NCBI RefSeq assembly: GCF_023101145.1
Contig: NZ_CP073714.1
Location: 4,774,001 to 4,838,000 of the forward strand
DNA: 64,000 nt
DNA from: Paenibacillus pabuli
GTDB taxonomy: Bacteria > Bacillota > Bacilli > Paenibacillales > Paenibacillaceae
Direction: 5' to 3'
Below the pieces are notes generated by a model. It searched no databases. It worked only from the letters and a program-made list of their open reading frames with translations, and had not been told where the DNA came from. Made by a program: the position numbers and the translations under genes. Shown one piece after another: positions 8,547 through 17,402 of the stretch; the stretch's first letter is position 1; every line of letters starts with the position of its first letter.

Positions 8547-9131
8547 TCATCCTTTTGAGTTTTTGGAGGATTTGGAAGCTTTGATTGCCTGATCGGAAAC
8601 AGAATCCATGCAGCCAATCGGCGGTCCCAAAATGGCGTCATTCTTGATGGACGCTATTGCTTTGGCGTATGCCTCCTCGTCAATACAGTAGGCCCGATGT
8701 GCAACTTCGGGAGGTGTTGCAACCAGAAAATCTGCCCCAAGTACAATGTCCGGTGTCGGTTGATCAAATATCGTTAACAGGTGCACATCGTCTGTCTCCG
8801 CTACAAACCAATGGAACCATCCTTGAGGGAAAATCGACACCTGACCAGGCTTCAAGTGATAACTTATCCGCTCGCGCTTGAACGGATCAAAGACTGAGGT
8901 AGTGATCTCACCACTGATCAGAACAATCATTTCGGTCACATTTGTGTGCCAATGAGGCTGAACAATAATGCCTTTGCTCATGTATACATTGAAAAATCCA
9001 TTCTTGATCGTAGGTAGCTGCTCCCCAAACAACTGGGTAACATAATTTCGCGAGTCACGCTGATAATTCAACACCGCTGTCGAATCGGCCGCCAGCTGAA
9101 CATTCGGGGCTTGCAGAATCGGATTAGTCAT
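8547..9131 (-). CDS. Cupin-domain protein (germin-like)
   Basis: A 194-residue single-cupin protein. Motif 1 is seen as QPHWHTNVTEMIVLISGE and motif 2 as GQVSIFPQGWFHWF; together they supply the usual His/Glu metal ligands. The C-terminus ends a conserved block with GPPIGC. The cupin at 18573-19280 shares the same layout, including TPGQVANVPQGWWH and GPPVDC, so the two are paralogues. Germin-like cupins bind Mn or Fe and act as oxidases, dioxygenases or storage proteins; the activity here is unknown. AAGGAGG lies 10 bases before the ATG. The gene stands alone with its own terminator. Confidence 0.85.
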   Translation of the reverse strand: MTNPILQAPNVQLAADSTAVLNYQRDSRNYVTQLFGEQLPTIKNGFFNVYMSKGIIVQPHWHTNVTEMIVLISGEITTSVFDPFKRERISYHLKPGQVSIFPQGWFHWFVAETDDVHLLTIFDQPTPDIVLGADFLVATPPEVAHRAYCIDEEAYAKAIASIKNDAILGPPIGCMDSVSDQAIKASKSSKNSKG

Positions 9132-9291
9132 ACCGCTGTTTCCTCCTTGTAGGCGTACATCTCATTGTTGTACTGTATGCCTGATTAAGCGGAGATAATA
9201 CCGGGGACACGATTCTGTCAGATTTGTTGAAGTGATTAAGCTTAGTAGAATACTATAATTTCATTAAATCACTCGTACTAATAATCGCTTA

Positions 9292-10368
9292 CTAACAATC
9301 TAAATTCAGGAGATTCTCCATATATAATACGGGATCGGTCACGAACGCTTCGAACGTGGAGATCGTTCCATGCTCCTGATGTTCAATGTCAGCGTAGCCA
9401 ATCATTTTTTTGCTTGGATTCCAGACGATCAGGATATGGGAGTATTGATCCACATCAGAGGATATGCGCAGCAGTTTCTGTCTGCCCATCTTCATTTCGA
9501 CCGTATCAATCAGATGAAAGAATTCGATATACCCCACACCGGACGGATTTTCCGGCAAGTTCATTCTGCGTGTATTTTCAGTTAAAAAATGAATCAATGC
9601 ATCAGGCAGCTTGTATGATTTGAGTTCGTGCATTTTGTTGCTCAGATTGTGAAAGTCTTGAGGCTCATGAGCTTTTAAATACTCTGCCATTTCTGCGTTC
9701 TTCTGACTGACCGCAATCGTATACGCCCGCTCCCCATCCTTCTCTTGAATGGTTACATCCGCTCCACGCTCTACCAAATAATGAACCATCTTCATATTGT
9801 TGTTGCGAGCCGCTACCGTAAGCGGTGTGGCCTTATATGGATACACCATATCCGGCGCGTTATAATCAATGTCCACGCCCTCGTCGAGCAAATACTGGAC
9901 CATTTTCAGATCGTGATTGGAAACAGCATGACGTAACGTTTTACCACCATATTTTCGAATATCCAGTCCGAGGTCTTTCAGCACTACGATGTTCTTTTTG
10001 TTGCCGTAATATGCTTCGTCGTAAGCACTTGACTTCACATGATTAAGTCCATTTAATGCAGCTCCATGCTCGTGCAAATATCGAACCGTATCTTCCCCGC
10101 AGTATCTGACCGCCTTGAGGATCGCTGGATTGTTCTTCACATTCAGGTTCACACCATGCTCCACCAAAAGCTTGACCACTGCCTGCTGATTGGTGATTAG
10201 AGCAATATCCAATGATGTCAAAGCTATGTATTTGCTAAGGGTAATCTTTTCTTCGAGGTCCATACCCTGTTTAATAAATTCTTCTACAGCGATAACGTCT
10301 CCCTTGTATATCGCCATTGCTTCATCAGGCAGCGTTTCAAACGTTCCTTGATTTCCGATTTTGAACAA
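9292..10368 (-). CDS. Ankyrin-repeat protein with C-terminal domain of uncertain type
   Basis: The product is 358 residues. Residues ~30-230 are ankyrin repeats, with units such as 'ALTSLDIALITNQQAVVKLL', 'LRHAVSNHDLKMVQYLLDEG' and 'PLTVAARNNNMKMVHYLVERG'. Residues ~255-358 form a separate domain (GYIEFFHLIDTVEM, HILIVWNPSKKMIGYADIE) that resembles SMI1/KNR4 (SUKH) proteins in strand pattern, though this is not certain. Translation probably starts at TTG 10368, because GGGAGGT lies 7 bases upstream and no ATG fits. If the SUKH reading is right, the protein would be an immunity-type protein related to the 20-25 kb island. Confidence 0.85.
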   Translation of the reverse strand: MFKIGNQGTFETLPDEAMAIYKGDVIAVEEFIKQGMDLEEKITLSKYIALTSLDIALITNQQAVVKLLVEHGVNLNVKNNPAILKAVRYCGEDTVRYLHEHGAALNGLNHVKSSAYDEAYYGNKKNIVVLKDLGLDIRKYGGKTLRHAVSNHDLKMVQYLLDEGVDIDYNAPDMVYPYKATPLTVAARNNNMKMVHYLVERGADVTIQEKDGERAYTIAVSQKNAEMAEYLKAHEPQDFHNLSNKMHELKSYKLPDALIHFLTENTRRMNLPENPSGVGYIEFFHLIDTVEMKMGRQKLLRISSDVDQYSHILIVWNPSKKMIGYADIEHQEHGTISTFEAFVTDPVLYMENLLNLDC

Positions 10369-10632
10369 AGGTGTGACCTCCCTCTGGTTAAGAGCTCATA
10401 ATTACAAGTCCTGTAATGCTCCTTATTAATAGTATACATGCTATCCATTTCATTTGTACAAACCCACTACCCAAAATTATATTCCAGTATAATGTGGGAC
10501 AGTTCTTACGAATGGCAGAGTCCGAGCTATATGAATTGAGAACTTATTTAATCATATGCTAAGATAATGGTTCAAAGCTTTTTCTAAAGAACCCTCAATT
10601 TATGGGATAAATCCCTTACAAGAAAGGACACT

Positions 10633-11613
10633 ATGAATCCTTCATCCATACCATCCATGTTACAGCAAATCATCCCGCCGCTGGATCTGCGCAGTTGTTT
10701 ACTCAGCGTACGTGGTGAGATTATATACGAGCACTACCGTAATCAAGAAGCAGCAACCCATATTGCAAAAGTCAATTCCTGTACCAAAAGTGTACTGTCC
10801 GCGCTCATCTGTATTGCGATGGATCAAGGGGTTCTGCCGGAGGCTGACACGCCGATCTCCACCTTTTTCCCACAGCTGTTGTCAGACCCTGACCCCCGCA
10901 AACCGGAGATTACATTGGAGCAGTTATTAACCATGACGGCCGGTTTCAACTGGGACGAATTCGGAGGCCAGAATTCATTTCCACGTATGACGCGTACGGA
11001 TCACTGGGTGAATTTTGCGTTGGAGCAGCGCTTAAGTCATGTGCCAGGTACATATATGGAATACAATTCAGGGGTATCACAGATCTTGTCTGCCATCCTC
11101 ATGCAAAGTTCAGGTATGTCCGTAGCTGAGTTCGCGGAACGTTATCTATTTGGTCCGTTAGGGATCCAACAATATGATTGGGAAAGTGACCCACAGGGTG
11201 TACATACCGGGGGATTCGGCTTAAAGATGCTGCCGGGGGATTTGCTGAAATTCGGAAATCTGTTTTTGCAGCAGGGCGTGTGGAATGGGCAATCGCTGAT
11301 TTCGAGTGATCTTGTATGCCGCTCTACAAAACCTGCTATTACGGTTACACCACCCAATCATGGTCGTTACGCGTGGCATTGGTGGGTCGATGACTATCCC
11401 AACGAAACTTCAGAGGCTGGTACTGGGAATGCGGGACATCCCACTCCCATACTCCACTATTACTACGCGCGTGGATTTGGCGGTCAATTTATATATATCG
11501 TCCCGGCACTGGAACTGGTTGCCGTGCTCACCAATGACAAACGAAAGAAGGAAAAGCCTCCGCTGGATGTATTCCCCAAACGGATTGCACCTCAATTGGC
11601 AAAACTCCTATAG
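10633..11613 (+). CDS. Beta-lactamase-fold serine hydrolase
   Basis: A 326-residue protein of the class C beta-lactamase/penicillin-binding-protein-like family. The S-x-x-K motif is SCTK within VNSCTKSVLSALI, and YNSG supplies the Y-x-N motif. The layout resembles 6-aminohexanoate-dimer hydrolase and esterase members. There is no signal peptide, which argues for a cytoplasmic esterase or amidase rather than resistance to beta-lactams. AAAGGA precedes the ATG. The gene is convergent with a second serine hydrolase at 11718-12743, but the two are not close copies. Confidence 0.88.
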   Translation: MNPSSIPSMLQQIIPPLDLRSCLLSVRGEIIYEHYRNQEAATHIAKVNSCTKSVLSALICIAMDQGVLPEADTPISTFFPQLLSDPDPRKPEITLEQLLTMTAGFNWDEFGGQNSFPRMTRTDHWVNFALEQRLSHVPGTYMEYNSGVSQILSAILMQSSGMSVAEFAERYLFGPLGIQQYDWESDPQGVHTGGFGLKMLPGDLLKFGNLFLQQGVWNGQSLISSDLVCRSTKPAITVTPPNHGRYAWHWWVDDYPNETSEAGTGNAGHPTPILHYYYARGFGGQFIYIVPALELVAVLTNDKRKKEKPPLDVFPKRIAPQLAKLL

Positions 11614-11640
11614 ACCGTAACTTTGATTTTGGTCACATAG

Positions 11641-11692
11641 CAAATAACCCCATAATTCACCTGTCCTTGACTAGTAATTATAGGGTTATTTG
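11641..11692. terminator. Bidirectional terminator between two serine hydrolase genes
   Basis: Arms CAAATAACCC...ATAATT and AATTATAGGGTTATTTG pair over about 16 bases, with T/A-rich flanks on both sides. Confidence 0.8.
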
Positions 11693-11717
11693 TTTCACTT
11701 TTTCGTTAAAATTAAGA

Positions 11718-12743
11718 TCATCTTACCAAAGCCTCTTCCACGGCAAGCGTTATCGGATAAGGACCCGATTCTTTGTTGGAGAGGACAACAACTTGCACGT
11801 TGTAATCAGGGTATACGGAAGACATGAAAGATACCCCGGGATCAAAACCCATCACATGATATTTAAATATGTCATTCCCTCTCTGATCAATCCATACTCC
11901 CCTGCCATAATAAGTATCAGCATCCTCATGCACATATGGCGAAATTAACCTTTCCGTTGCTTCTCCGCTCAATAATTCATGACATAATAACGCGTTCCAA
12001 AAGCGAATCATATCGGACGCAGTGGTATAAGCTCCACCATCAGCCCCACCCTTAACAGGAATGGAAAAAATATTACTGGTCCACGAGCCGTCATCATGAT
12101 CCATATACCCGATTGCCGTATTACGCGGAAGCTGATCTGTTACAAAATATCCCGAATCCGACATGCCGCATTTCCTAAAAATATATTGTTCCACATAGTC
12201 CGTAAACGACTGTCCCGAGTGCTCTTCAACAATGAGACCCAATACGATAAATGCCGCATTATTATAGTGAAACCGTTCACCCGGAGCCGATTTCATGGGC
12301 TGATGCTGAAACATTGGCAAAAAATCATTCAGCTTCCGCATTGAATAAACGGGCCGCTCCTTCCACAATTCAGCGAAGTCCTCCATCAATTCTTCATCAA
12401 AATAGTCGGGGATGCCTGAAGTATGTGTCAACAGCTGATGAATTGTAACGCCTTGATCCCATTGTGGAAACTTAATACTCAAGACATCTGCCAACCTGGA
12501 ATCATATGTTAATTTACCTTGCTCGATTAATTGACCTATACTTACGGCCGTAAAGATCTTGCATCCAGATGCAATGCCAAACCGTGTATCTGGCTGATTG
12601 AAACGTTCATCACTTCGATTGGCATATGCACGTGCCTTGTTTAATAGGGTTTGCCCGTTATGTTTTATCAAGACTACGCCCGAAAAATCTACGTTCTCCA
12701 TCACATCTTCTATGTTGCGTGTCAGATCCGTTATACTTGTCAT
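11718..12743 (-). CDS. Beta-lactamase-fold serine hydrolase
   Basis: A class C beta-lactamase-like protein of 341 residues. S-x-x-K is present as SGCK (FGIASGCKIFTA), the Y-x-N motif as YNNA (RFHYNNAAFIVLG), and a C-terminal HVMGFDPG segment lies where the K-T/S-G/H-x-G box is expected. No signal peptide is seen. The ATG at 12743 is chosen because AGGTGA lies 8-9 bases upstream; an ATG at 12779 and a TTG at 12788 are possible but lack a ribosome site. It lies 75 bases after the DUF1361 gene and may be co-transcribed with it. Substrate unknown. Confidence 0.85.
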   Translation of the reverse strand: MTSITDLTRNIEDVMENVDFSGVVLIKHNGQTLLNKARAYANRSDERFNQPDTRFGIASGCKIFTAVSIGQLIEQGKLTYDSRLADVLSIKFPQWDQGVTIHQLLTHTSGIPDYFDEELMEDFAELWKERPVYSMRKLNDFLPMFQHQPMKSAPGERFHYNNAAFIVLGLIVEEHSGQSFTDYVEQYIFRKCGMSDSGYFVTDQLPRNTAIGYMDHDDGSWTSNIFSIPVKGGADGGAYTTASDMIRFWNALLCHELLSGEATERLISPYVHEDADTYYGRGVWIDQRGNDIFKYHVMGFDPGVSFMSSVYPDYNVQVVVLSNKESGPYPITLAVEEALVR

Positions 12744-12818
12744 TCCCTTGTTCACCTGACTTTCGTTCCGAATTCGCATTCCAGTCAACTGGCTATTTAT
12801 ACATCCCCCAGTTCTTTA

Positions 12819-13547
12819 TCACAAACCATTCAGACCCGTTTCTGAACTTCCAGCCTTCGTCTTCCCATCACGGGAAGATCTTGTATTAATCAGATAATAC
12901 AGCGTTGCATAGATCGTAAGCATAAATGTGCCAAAGAACATACAGAAAGCAAGCGACGGACGACTTACACTTTCATGCATAAGTTCAACCAGCGCCTCTC
13001 GATTGGTCAACGCATCCCAGCTGTTCAGGCGATATACACGTCCCAGCAGGACGCCATAACTCCCCAGTGCACATCCCCCTAGTACAAAGACCCATGAAAC
13101 CCATCGTCCCATCTTGTCATGGATCACTTCCTGAAGCTGATACATCGACAGAAATCCGAGCAGCAACCCCGTCCAAACGAACATTAAGACCACGATTAAG
13201 TCATACCAGTACTTGTAGTCCAGCCCATTCCCACTGTCATAATAACGAGAACTGCGAGCCGTCAGATGCACAAGATCCGTTACAATATAGGAAGAGTTCG
13301 GGAAGAACAATAGCCAGAGCAGTCCGCTTGCAACGGCAAACCATGCTGCCCCTTTCCATTTTACATGGCTAAAGCCATAGGCCACATAGGAGAATACAAA
13401 AGGTATCCAGCCCAAAAACAGGTTCCAGATCAGGAAGCGAAAATAGTGCTGGTCCAGCCAATCCGCAGCCGCGTAATACAAACCAAGGGTCACCACTGTG
13501 ACTACACTAAGGAAAATAAATATTTTGATATAATTCAGTTTTCTCAA
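12819..13547 (-). CDS. DUF1361 integral membrane protein
   Basis: The 242-residue product has about six or seven membrane segments. The family hallmark is the sequence around LLFFPNSSYIVTDLVHL, followed by YDLIVVLMFVWTGLLLGFLS and GVLLGRVYRLNSWD. DUF1361 proteins have no known activity. Translation probably begins at TTG 13547, since GAGGT lies 8 bases upstream and no ATG is available. It precedes a serine hydrolase on the same strand. Confidence 0.88.
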   Translation of the reverse strand: MRKLNYIKIFIFLSVVTVVTLGLYYAAADWLDQHYFRFLIWNLFLGWIPFVFSYVAYGFSHVKWKGAAWFAVASGLLWLLFFPNSSYIVTDLVHLTARSSRYYDSGNGLDYKYWYDLIVVLMFVWTGLLLGFLSMYQLQEVIHDKMGRWVSWVFVLGGCALGSYGVLLGRVYRLNSWDALTNREALVELMHESVSRPSLAFCMFFGTFMLTIYATLYYLINTRSSRDGKTKAGSSETGLNGL

Positions 13548-13684
13548 TGATATTTACCTCACTTGATCCAATGAAATACATTCAGTTCCGCACCCATTAC
13601 TTATAGCCAATACACATTACATAAATTTACTGATAAAGAGCATACTAGGATCATACCATTTCCCAAAGGAGAATCAAATTCACA

Positions 13685-14344
13685 ATGAATCCAAATTCAA
13701 TGCAGCCTCAAAACCGAAATCAATCCGCAACTAATGCCAATCCAGGTCTCACCCCTCAGATGAACCATGGCGGACATGAAATGTTCGATATGCATGAAAT
13801 TCTGTCAGGAGCCATCAACGTGTTGGATCAATACATGATCTTCAGAACGTTTGTACAAGATACCGAACTTCTTTCTATTCTTGATCGTCAATACAACTTC
13901 ATGTTGTCTCAATACAACCTGACTGCAGAATGTTTCTCAACTGGACACAAACCAAGTCAGGAAACTGCAACCTACATGATTCCAAACATCGTACCACCTG
14001 TATATGGTCTGAAACCATCTGCTCCGAAAAAGCCCAACCAATCCCTTTCAGATGTCAAGGATGCAGGCATCAGCGGTCATATGCTGGGATTAATCAAGTC
14101 TCATGCCTCTCTGTTGGCCATGTCTGCACCTGAAATTACCAATGGAGCCGTGCGTCGAGTCATCGCTTCACAGGTACAACAATTTATCGAGATGGCTTAT
14201 GAAATTTTTATGTATCAAAATCAACACGCCTATTATCAAGTGCCTCAACTCAGTGCAAATGATACCACCCAGATGCTTCAGGCATACGTTCCAGCAAACG
14301 GCACACCTCAGATGCCAATCAACAATAAACCGCCTCTCCATTAA
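13685..14344 (+). CDS. CotF-like spore coat protein
   Basis: The 219-residue protein is rich in Gln, Asn, Met and Pro at both ends, with a central helical domain (~35-195) containing MHEILSGAINVLDQYMIFR and RVIASQVQQFIEMAYEIFMY. This two-part helical arrangement is typical of the CotF spore coat family, which has a four-helix ferritin-like fold. Its presence indicates an endospore former. AAAGGAG precedes the ATG at a slightly long spacing of 13 bases. A mother-cell sigma promoter was looked for upstream but could not be defined with confidence. The gene is monocistronic with a terminator. Confidence 0.85.
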   Translation: MNPNSMQPQNRNQSATNANPGLTPQMNHGGHEMFDMHEILSGAINVLDQYMIFRTFVQDTELLSILDRQYNFMLSQYNLTAECFSTGHKPSQETATYMIPNIVPPVYGLKPSAPKKPNQSLSDVKDAGISGHMLGLIKSHASLLAMSAPEITNGAVRRVIASQVQQFIEMAYEIFMYQNQHAYYQVPQLSANDTTQMLQAYVPANGTPQMPINNKPPLH

Positions 14345-14362
14345 TTTAAAATAAGTTAGATC

Positions 14363-14419
14363 AACAAAGAACAGTATCTTCGACCGACCAGGGTTGTAAG
14401 ATGCTGTTCTTCTTTGTTT
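14363..14419 (+). terminator. Terminator of the coat-protein gene
   Basis: Arms AACAAAGAACAGTATCTT and AAGATGCTGTTCTTCTTTGTT form a long, slightly imperfect stem ending in a T-rich run. Confidence 0.7.
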
Positions 14420-14555
14420 TCTGAATCATCTGGTGTTTGCCCACATCACTTGAATAACAGATCTTTAAGGATTTTGTAGTTGATTCGCATACCAGGAACT
14501 GGTTTAATCAAAATGTGGTCACAACTACTCATCGTGTAACATGGGAGGTATTTGA

Positions 14556-15512
14556 ATGCGAAAGAAGTCATCTGTTAAGATCGGTTTTCTAGCCATGACA
14601 ATAAGCTTTACGGCTATCTGTGCAGCACTGACTACACCTCAAATCACGTTGGCTGCACCTGTTTCTGCCTCCAAAGCGGTATATCATCAATTTCAAATTT
14701 ATTGGAAAAATGCAGCCAAGTCCACGTCCAGCCTGATTCAGGCACGCAAATATCTATTGAATCATATTGATGAAGTCAGCCCTTGGCAGGCCACCTTGAT
14801 GACTCTCCAACTGGAAAATTTGCAAAAAATCAGACTGGCTGACCTGGATCAACAAATGTATACGGAACGGTTTCAAAAAGTTCTTGAGGAAGCCCATTCC
14901 AACATAGGTTATGAACAAAAGCTTACATATAGCTATCTGCTCAAAGTGATCAAAGACCCTGCAGTTCGCAAACTTTTGCAGGAAGCTGCCGATCTGGGAT
15001 TCAAACTGGAAACCAGTGAAGGTCTATACTATCCCATCATTAATTACGAGGTGTACAAAAAGTTCCAGCCCTACGTGAAACCTGACATTGTTGCTTACAT
15101 TGATATTATGGCTGCAGAATCCAACCAGCCCACAACTTCAGATGCTGCCTTTATGATTACCTGGGATGAACTCATCCGTCGCACTTTGGAGAAAGAAGCT
15201 TTCCTGAATAACTTCCCAAACTCCAATCGTACGTCAGCAGTCGATAGTTCGCTCTACGTAAGTTACCTGTTTTATGGAAGCGACAACTCCCCCGCCTATG
15301 ACTGGTACACAGAAGAAGAAATCCGTACGGTCGATACAGAAGTGAAAAAAGCATATGAGAAGGTAGTGGCAAACAGGGAGCCTAACTCGAAGAGTATACT
15401 TCTGGATACAGTGGAGAAGATATTGCATCTTCTCGATGAGAGCAACGACGAACTTACCCCGGAAATTAAAGAAATCATTGAATATGTTGAAAATAAATTT
15501 TCCAACGATTAA
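14556..15512 (+). CDS. Secreted helical protein of unknown function
   Basis: The 318-residue product has a Sec signal peptide (residues 1-33, cleavage near TLAAP). The mature part is predicted to be mostly helical, with many Lys, Glu and Gln residues and no Cys. No catalytic motif is recognised; TWDELIRRTLEKEAF and WYTEEEIRTVDTEVKKAYEK are notable segments. GGGAGGT lies 6 bases before the ATG. It stands alone between the coat gene and the convergent sigma-factor operon. Function is unassigned. Confidence 0.75.
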   Translation: MRKKSSVKIGFLAMTISFTAICAALTTPQITLAAPVSASKAVYHQFQIYWKNAAKSTSSLIQARKYLLNHIDEVSPWQATLMTLQLENLQKIRLADLDQQMYTERFQKVLEEAHSNIGYEQKLTYSYLLKVIKDPAVRKLLQEAADLGFKLETSEGLYYPIINYEVYKKFQPYVKPDIVAYIDIMAAESNQPTTSDAAFMITWDELIRRTLEKEAFLNNFPNSNRTSAVDSSLYVSYLFYGSDNSPAYDWYTEEEIRTVDTEVKKAYEKVVANREPNSKSILLDTVEKILHLLDESNDELTPEIKEIIEYVENKFSND

Positions 15513-15550
15513 ACAACGCACAATTTAAAGTGGACTTTGTTAGTAAAGTC

Positions 15551-15585
15551 AAAAAAACGGCACTCCTTTTTTACGGGATGTGCCG
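15551..15585 (-). terminator. Terminator of the ECF41 operon
   Basis: A hairpin (CGGCAC...GTGCCG, 15558-15585) followed on the minus strand by seven U residues (15557-15551). Confidence 0.8.
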
Positions 15586-15630
15586 CTTTAGCATGAAACA
15601 AGCGCCTTCTTATTCCATTCCAAAAATGTA

Positions 15631-16557
15631 CTATCTCGATACCGATGTAAGTTTATCCGGGTTCACAACAAGATATAATCCCTCAATCCGCTCTCCTAGC
15701 GAGTCCAGCTCCAGACACAGCACTTCGGTCAACTGCCCGTTCTCCAATAACGCAAAGTGTGGTTCTCCATTGATAATTGTGGGCACCCACTCACGTTCTC
15801 GCAATCGGGTAAGCACCCGGCGAGAGGTCAACAAGGCGAGTACGCCTTTATGAACTCTCATCGTTCTCATGACCGTATGCACACGTCCACCACCATCTGC
15901 AGTAAATACTGGTTGTTCGGCAAGCAGCTCCAGCATCTCGGAGACATCATAATTTAGAAAAGCGGTTGTAAACCGAGCCAGCAATTGCTCTTTTGCAGCA
16001 TAATCTGCACTGCTCAGTTCCATCGGAGGAAGTCTATCGGGAAGCTTTCGTCTGGCCCGGCTAAAGATTTGACGACAGTTGCTCTCTGATTTACCCAGCC
16101 ACTCTGCTATTTCTGGATATTCATACTGGAAAGCCTCACGAAGTACAAAAACGGCACGCTCGATCGGAGAAAGCTGTTCCAGCATAACCAGATAAGCGTA
16201 GGAAATCATCTCCTTCTGCTGCACGGTTGCTTCCGGGTTGTTACCCATTTCACCGTCACTCATCGGTTCGGGAAGCCATTCCCCAACATAACTTTCCCTT
16301 TGATTGCGGGCAGAGTTCAGCAGATTCAGACTTCGGTTTACGACTAATTTAGCAATGTAGGACTTGGCATTACGGATATCATCAAGAGACTTGCTTTGAA
16401 GTTCTGCAAAACAATCTTGCACTATATCTTCAGCCTCTACGACACTTCCTAACATTCGGTAAGCAATGGAAAAGGCATAAGCCTTGTAATGGATATACAA
16501 CTCACCAACCTCCAGAGAAGACACTTCTGGCTCATTAGTTAGGGAATTCATTTTCAT
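15631..16557 (-). CDS. ECF41-type RNA polymerase sigma factor with C-terminal SnoaL-like domain
   Basis: The 308-residue product has sigma region 2 (AYRMLGSVVEAEDIVQDCFAEL) and region 4 (YEYPEIAEWLGKSESNCRQI), followed by a fused ~110-residue SnoaL-like domain. Three features identify the ECF41 group: WLPEP in the linker, DGGG within FTADGGGRVHTV, and a final NPDKL. In ECF41 factors the C-terminal extension replaces a separate anti-sigma factor and modulates activity. The ATG at 16557 lies 8 bases after AGAGGAGG. It is the second gene of an operon with an AhpD-like protein, the classic ECF41 partner, and the operon carries an ECF41-type promoter. Confidence 0.92.
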   Translation of the reverse strand: MKMNSLTNEPEVSSLEVGELYIHYKAYAFSIAYRMLGSVVEAEDIVQDCFAELQSKSLDDIRNAKSYIAKLVVNRSLNLLNSARNQRESYVGEWLPEPMSDGEMGNNPEATVQQKEMISYAYLVMLEQLSPIERAVFVLREAFQYEYPEIAEWLGKSESNCRQIFSRARRKLPDRLPPMELSSADYAAKEQLLARFTTAFLNYDVSEMLELLAEQPVFTADGGGRVHTVMRTMRVHKGVLALLTSRRVLTRLREREWVPTIINGEPHFALLENGQLTEVLCLELDSLGERIEGLYLVVNPDKLTSVSR

Positions 16558-16590
16558 GAGAATGGCCTCCTCTGGCAAATGGTTGAATGT

Positions 16591-17040
16591 TTACTTATTA
16601 AAGCAGCCAGGGTACATCCCTGTTGTAATGGCAATCCGGTTCCAGCTATTAATGGTGTTGATCGCCATGATCAAATCCACCACTTCGGCATCACTGAAAT
16701 GTTCTTTAACTTTTTCATACAATTCAAGCGGTACGCCTTCTTCCGAAATAAGCGTTACGGCTTCAGCCAGCTCAAGCATAACACGTTCTTTTTCCGTAAA
16801 CAAAGGAACCTCGCGCCACACGCTCAGCAGCAAAATGTGGTCGGCATAATCGCCAAGCTTCATCAGATCTTTGGCATGCATATCGAGACAAAACGCACAG
16901 CCATTGATTTGTGATACACGGATTTTCAGCAGCTCATATAACGGTTTGTCTTCAAACTGACCCGAAACGTGCTGCTCCAATGCCATCATTGCTTTGAAAG
17001 CACCTGGATTAGCCGCTCTATAATTCACTCTTAAACTCAT
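16591..17040 (-). CDS. Carboxymuconolactone decarboxylase/AhpD-like alkylhydroperoxidase
   Basis: A small helical protein of 149 residues with the AhpD-type redox motif CAFCLDMHAKD (about residues 48-58), consisting of two Cys two residues apart and a downstream His. Related proteins reduce peroxides or act on ring-cleavage lactones. It lies 33 bases upstream of the ECF41 sigma gene in the same operon. ECF41 factors are typically linked to genes of this family, and the sigma factor probably drives this gene. GGAGG precedes the ATG by 7 bases. The natural substrate is unknown. Confidence 0.92.
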   Translation of the reverse strand: MSLRVNYRAANPGAFKAMMALEQHVSGQFEDKPLYELLKIRVSQINGCAFCLDMHAKDLMKLGDYADHILLLSVWREVPLFTEKERVMLELAEAVTLISEEGVPLELYEKVKEHFSDAEVVDLIMAINTINSWNRIAITTGMYPGCFNK

Positions 17041-17075
17041 TTCGTTCGCCTCCGTATTTTGGTCTACAACCTTAA

Positions 17076-17102
17076 GACAAATCAGGACTCATATCTGTGA
17101 CA
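17076..17102 (-). promoter_or_regulatory. ECF41-type promoter
   Basis: On the minus strand TGTCACA (17102-17096) is followed after exactly 16 bases by TGTC (17079-17076). The published ECF41 promoter is TGTCACA-N16-CGTC, so only one base differs. It lies 36 bases before the AhpD-like start codon, which implies autoregulation of the operon. Confidence 0.75.
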
Positions 17103-17402
17103 CTTTTCTATAAAAAAATTCCTTGAGCATATTCGGGAACAGGTTATAGCTCAATAAAGTTAAGATGAGTAACCTGAATGCAGTTCGTCCAGTATGAGTA
17201 TAGTTAACGTTAGATGTAATATATAAACAGGAATTTCCGTATTTATGTTAGCTGTATGATGTTTTGTTTGTAATTTTGAACAAATAATGATGATACATAT
17301 TGATACACAAAACAAAAGAGTAGTACCATACGGCTACAAAGTAAACTTTCCTGCCATCAAAAAAAAATGAACATTTCATTATCCTAGCAAGGAGTGACTT
17401 CC
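17103..17402. other. Intergenic region, nothing firm recognised
   Basis: An AT-rich stretch between the ECF41 promoter and the Rieske oxygenase gene. It contains an imperfect inverted TTTTGTTTGT/ACACAAAACAAAA repeat (about 17264-17316). No coding sequence, RNA gene or clear promoter could be supported. Confidence 0.4.

Noticed and set aside
13548..13684. Mother-cell (sigma-E or sigma-K) promoter before the coat-protein gene
   Set aside because: CATACTAGG is near the -10 consensus of these factors but misses required bases, so no promoter is called.
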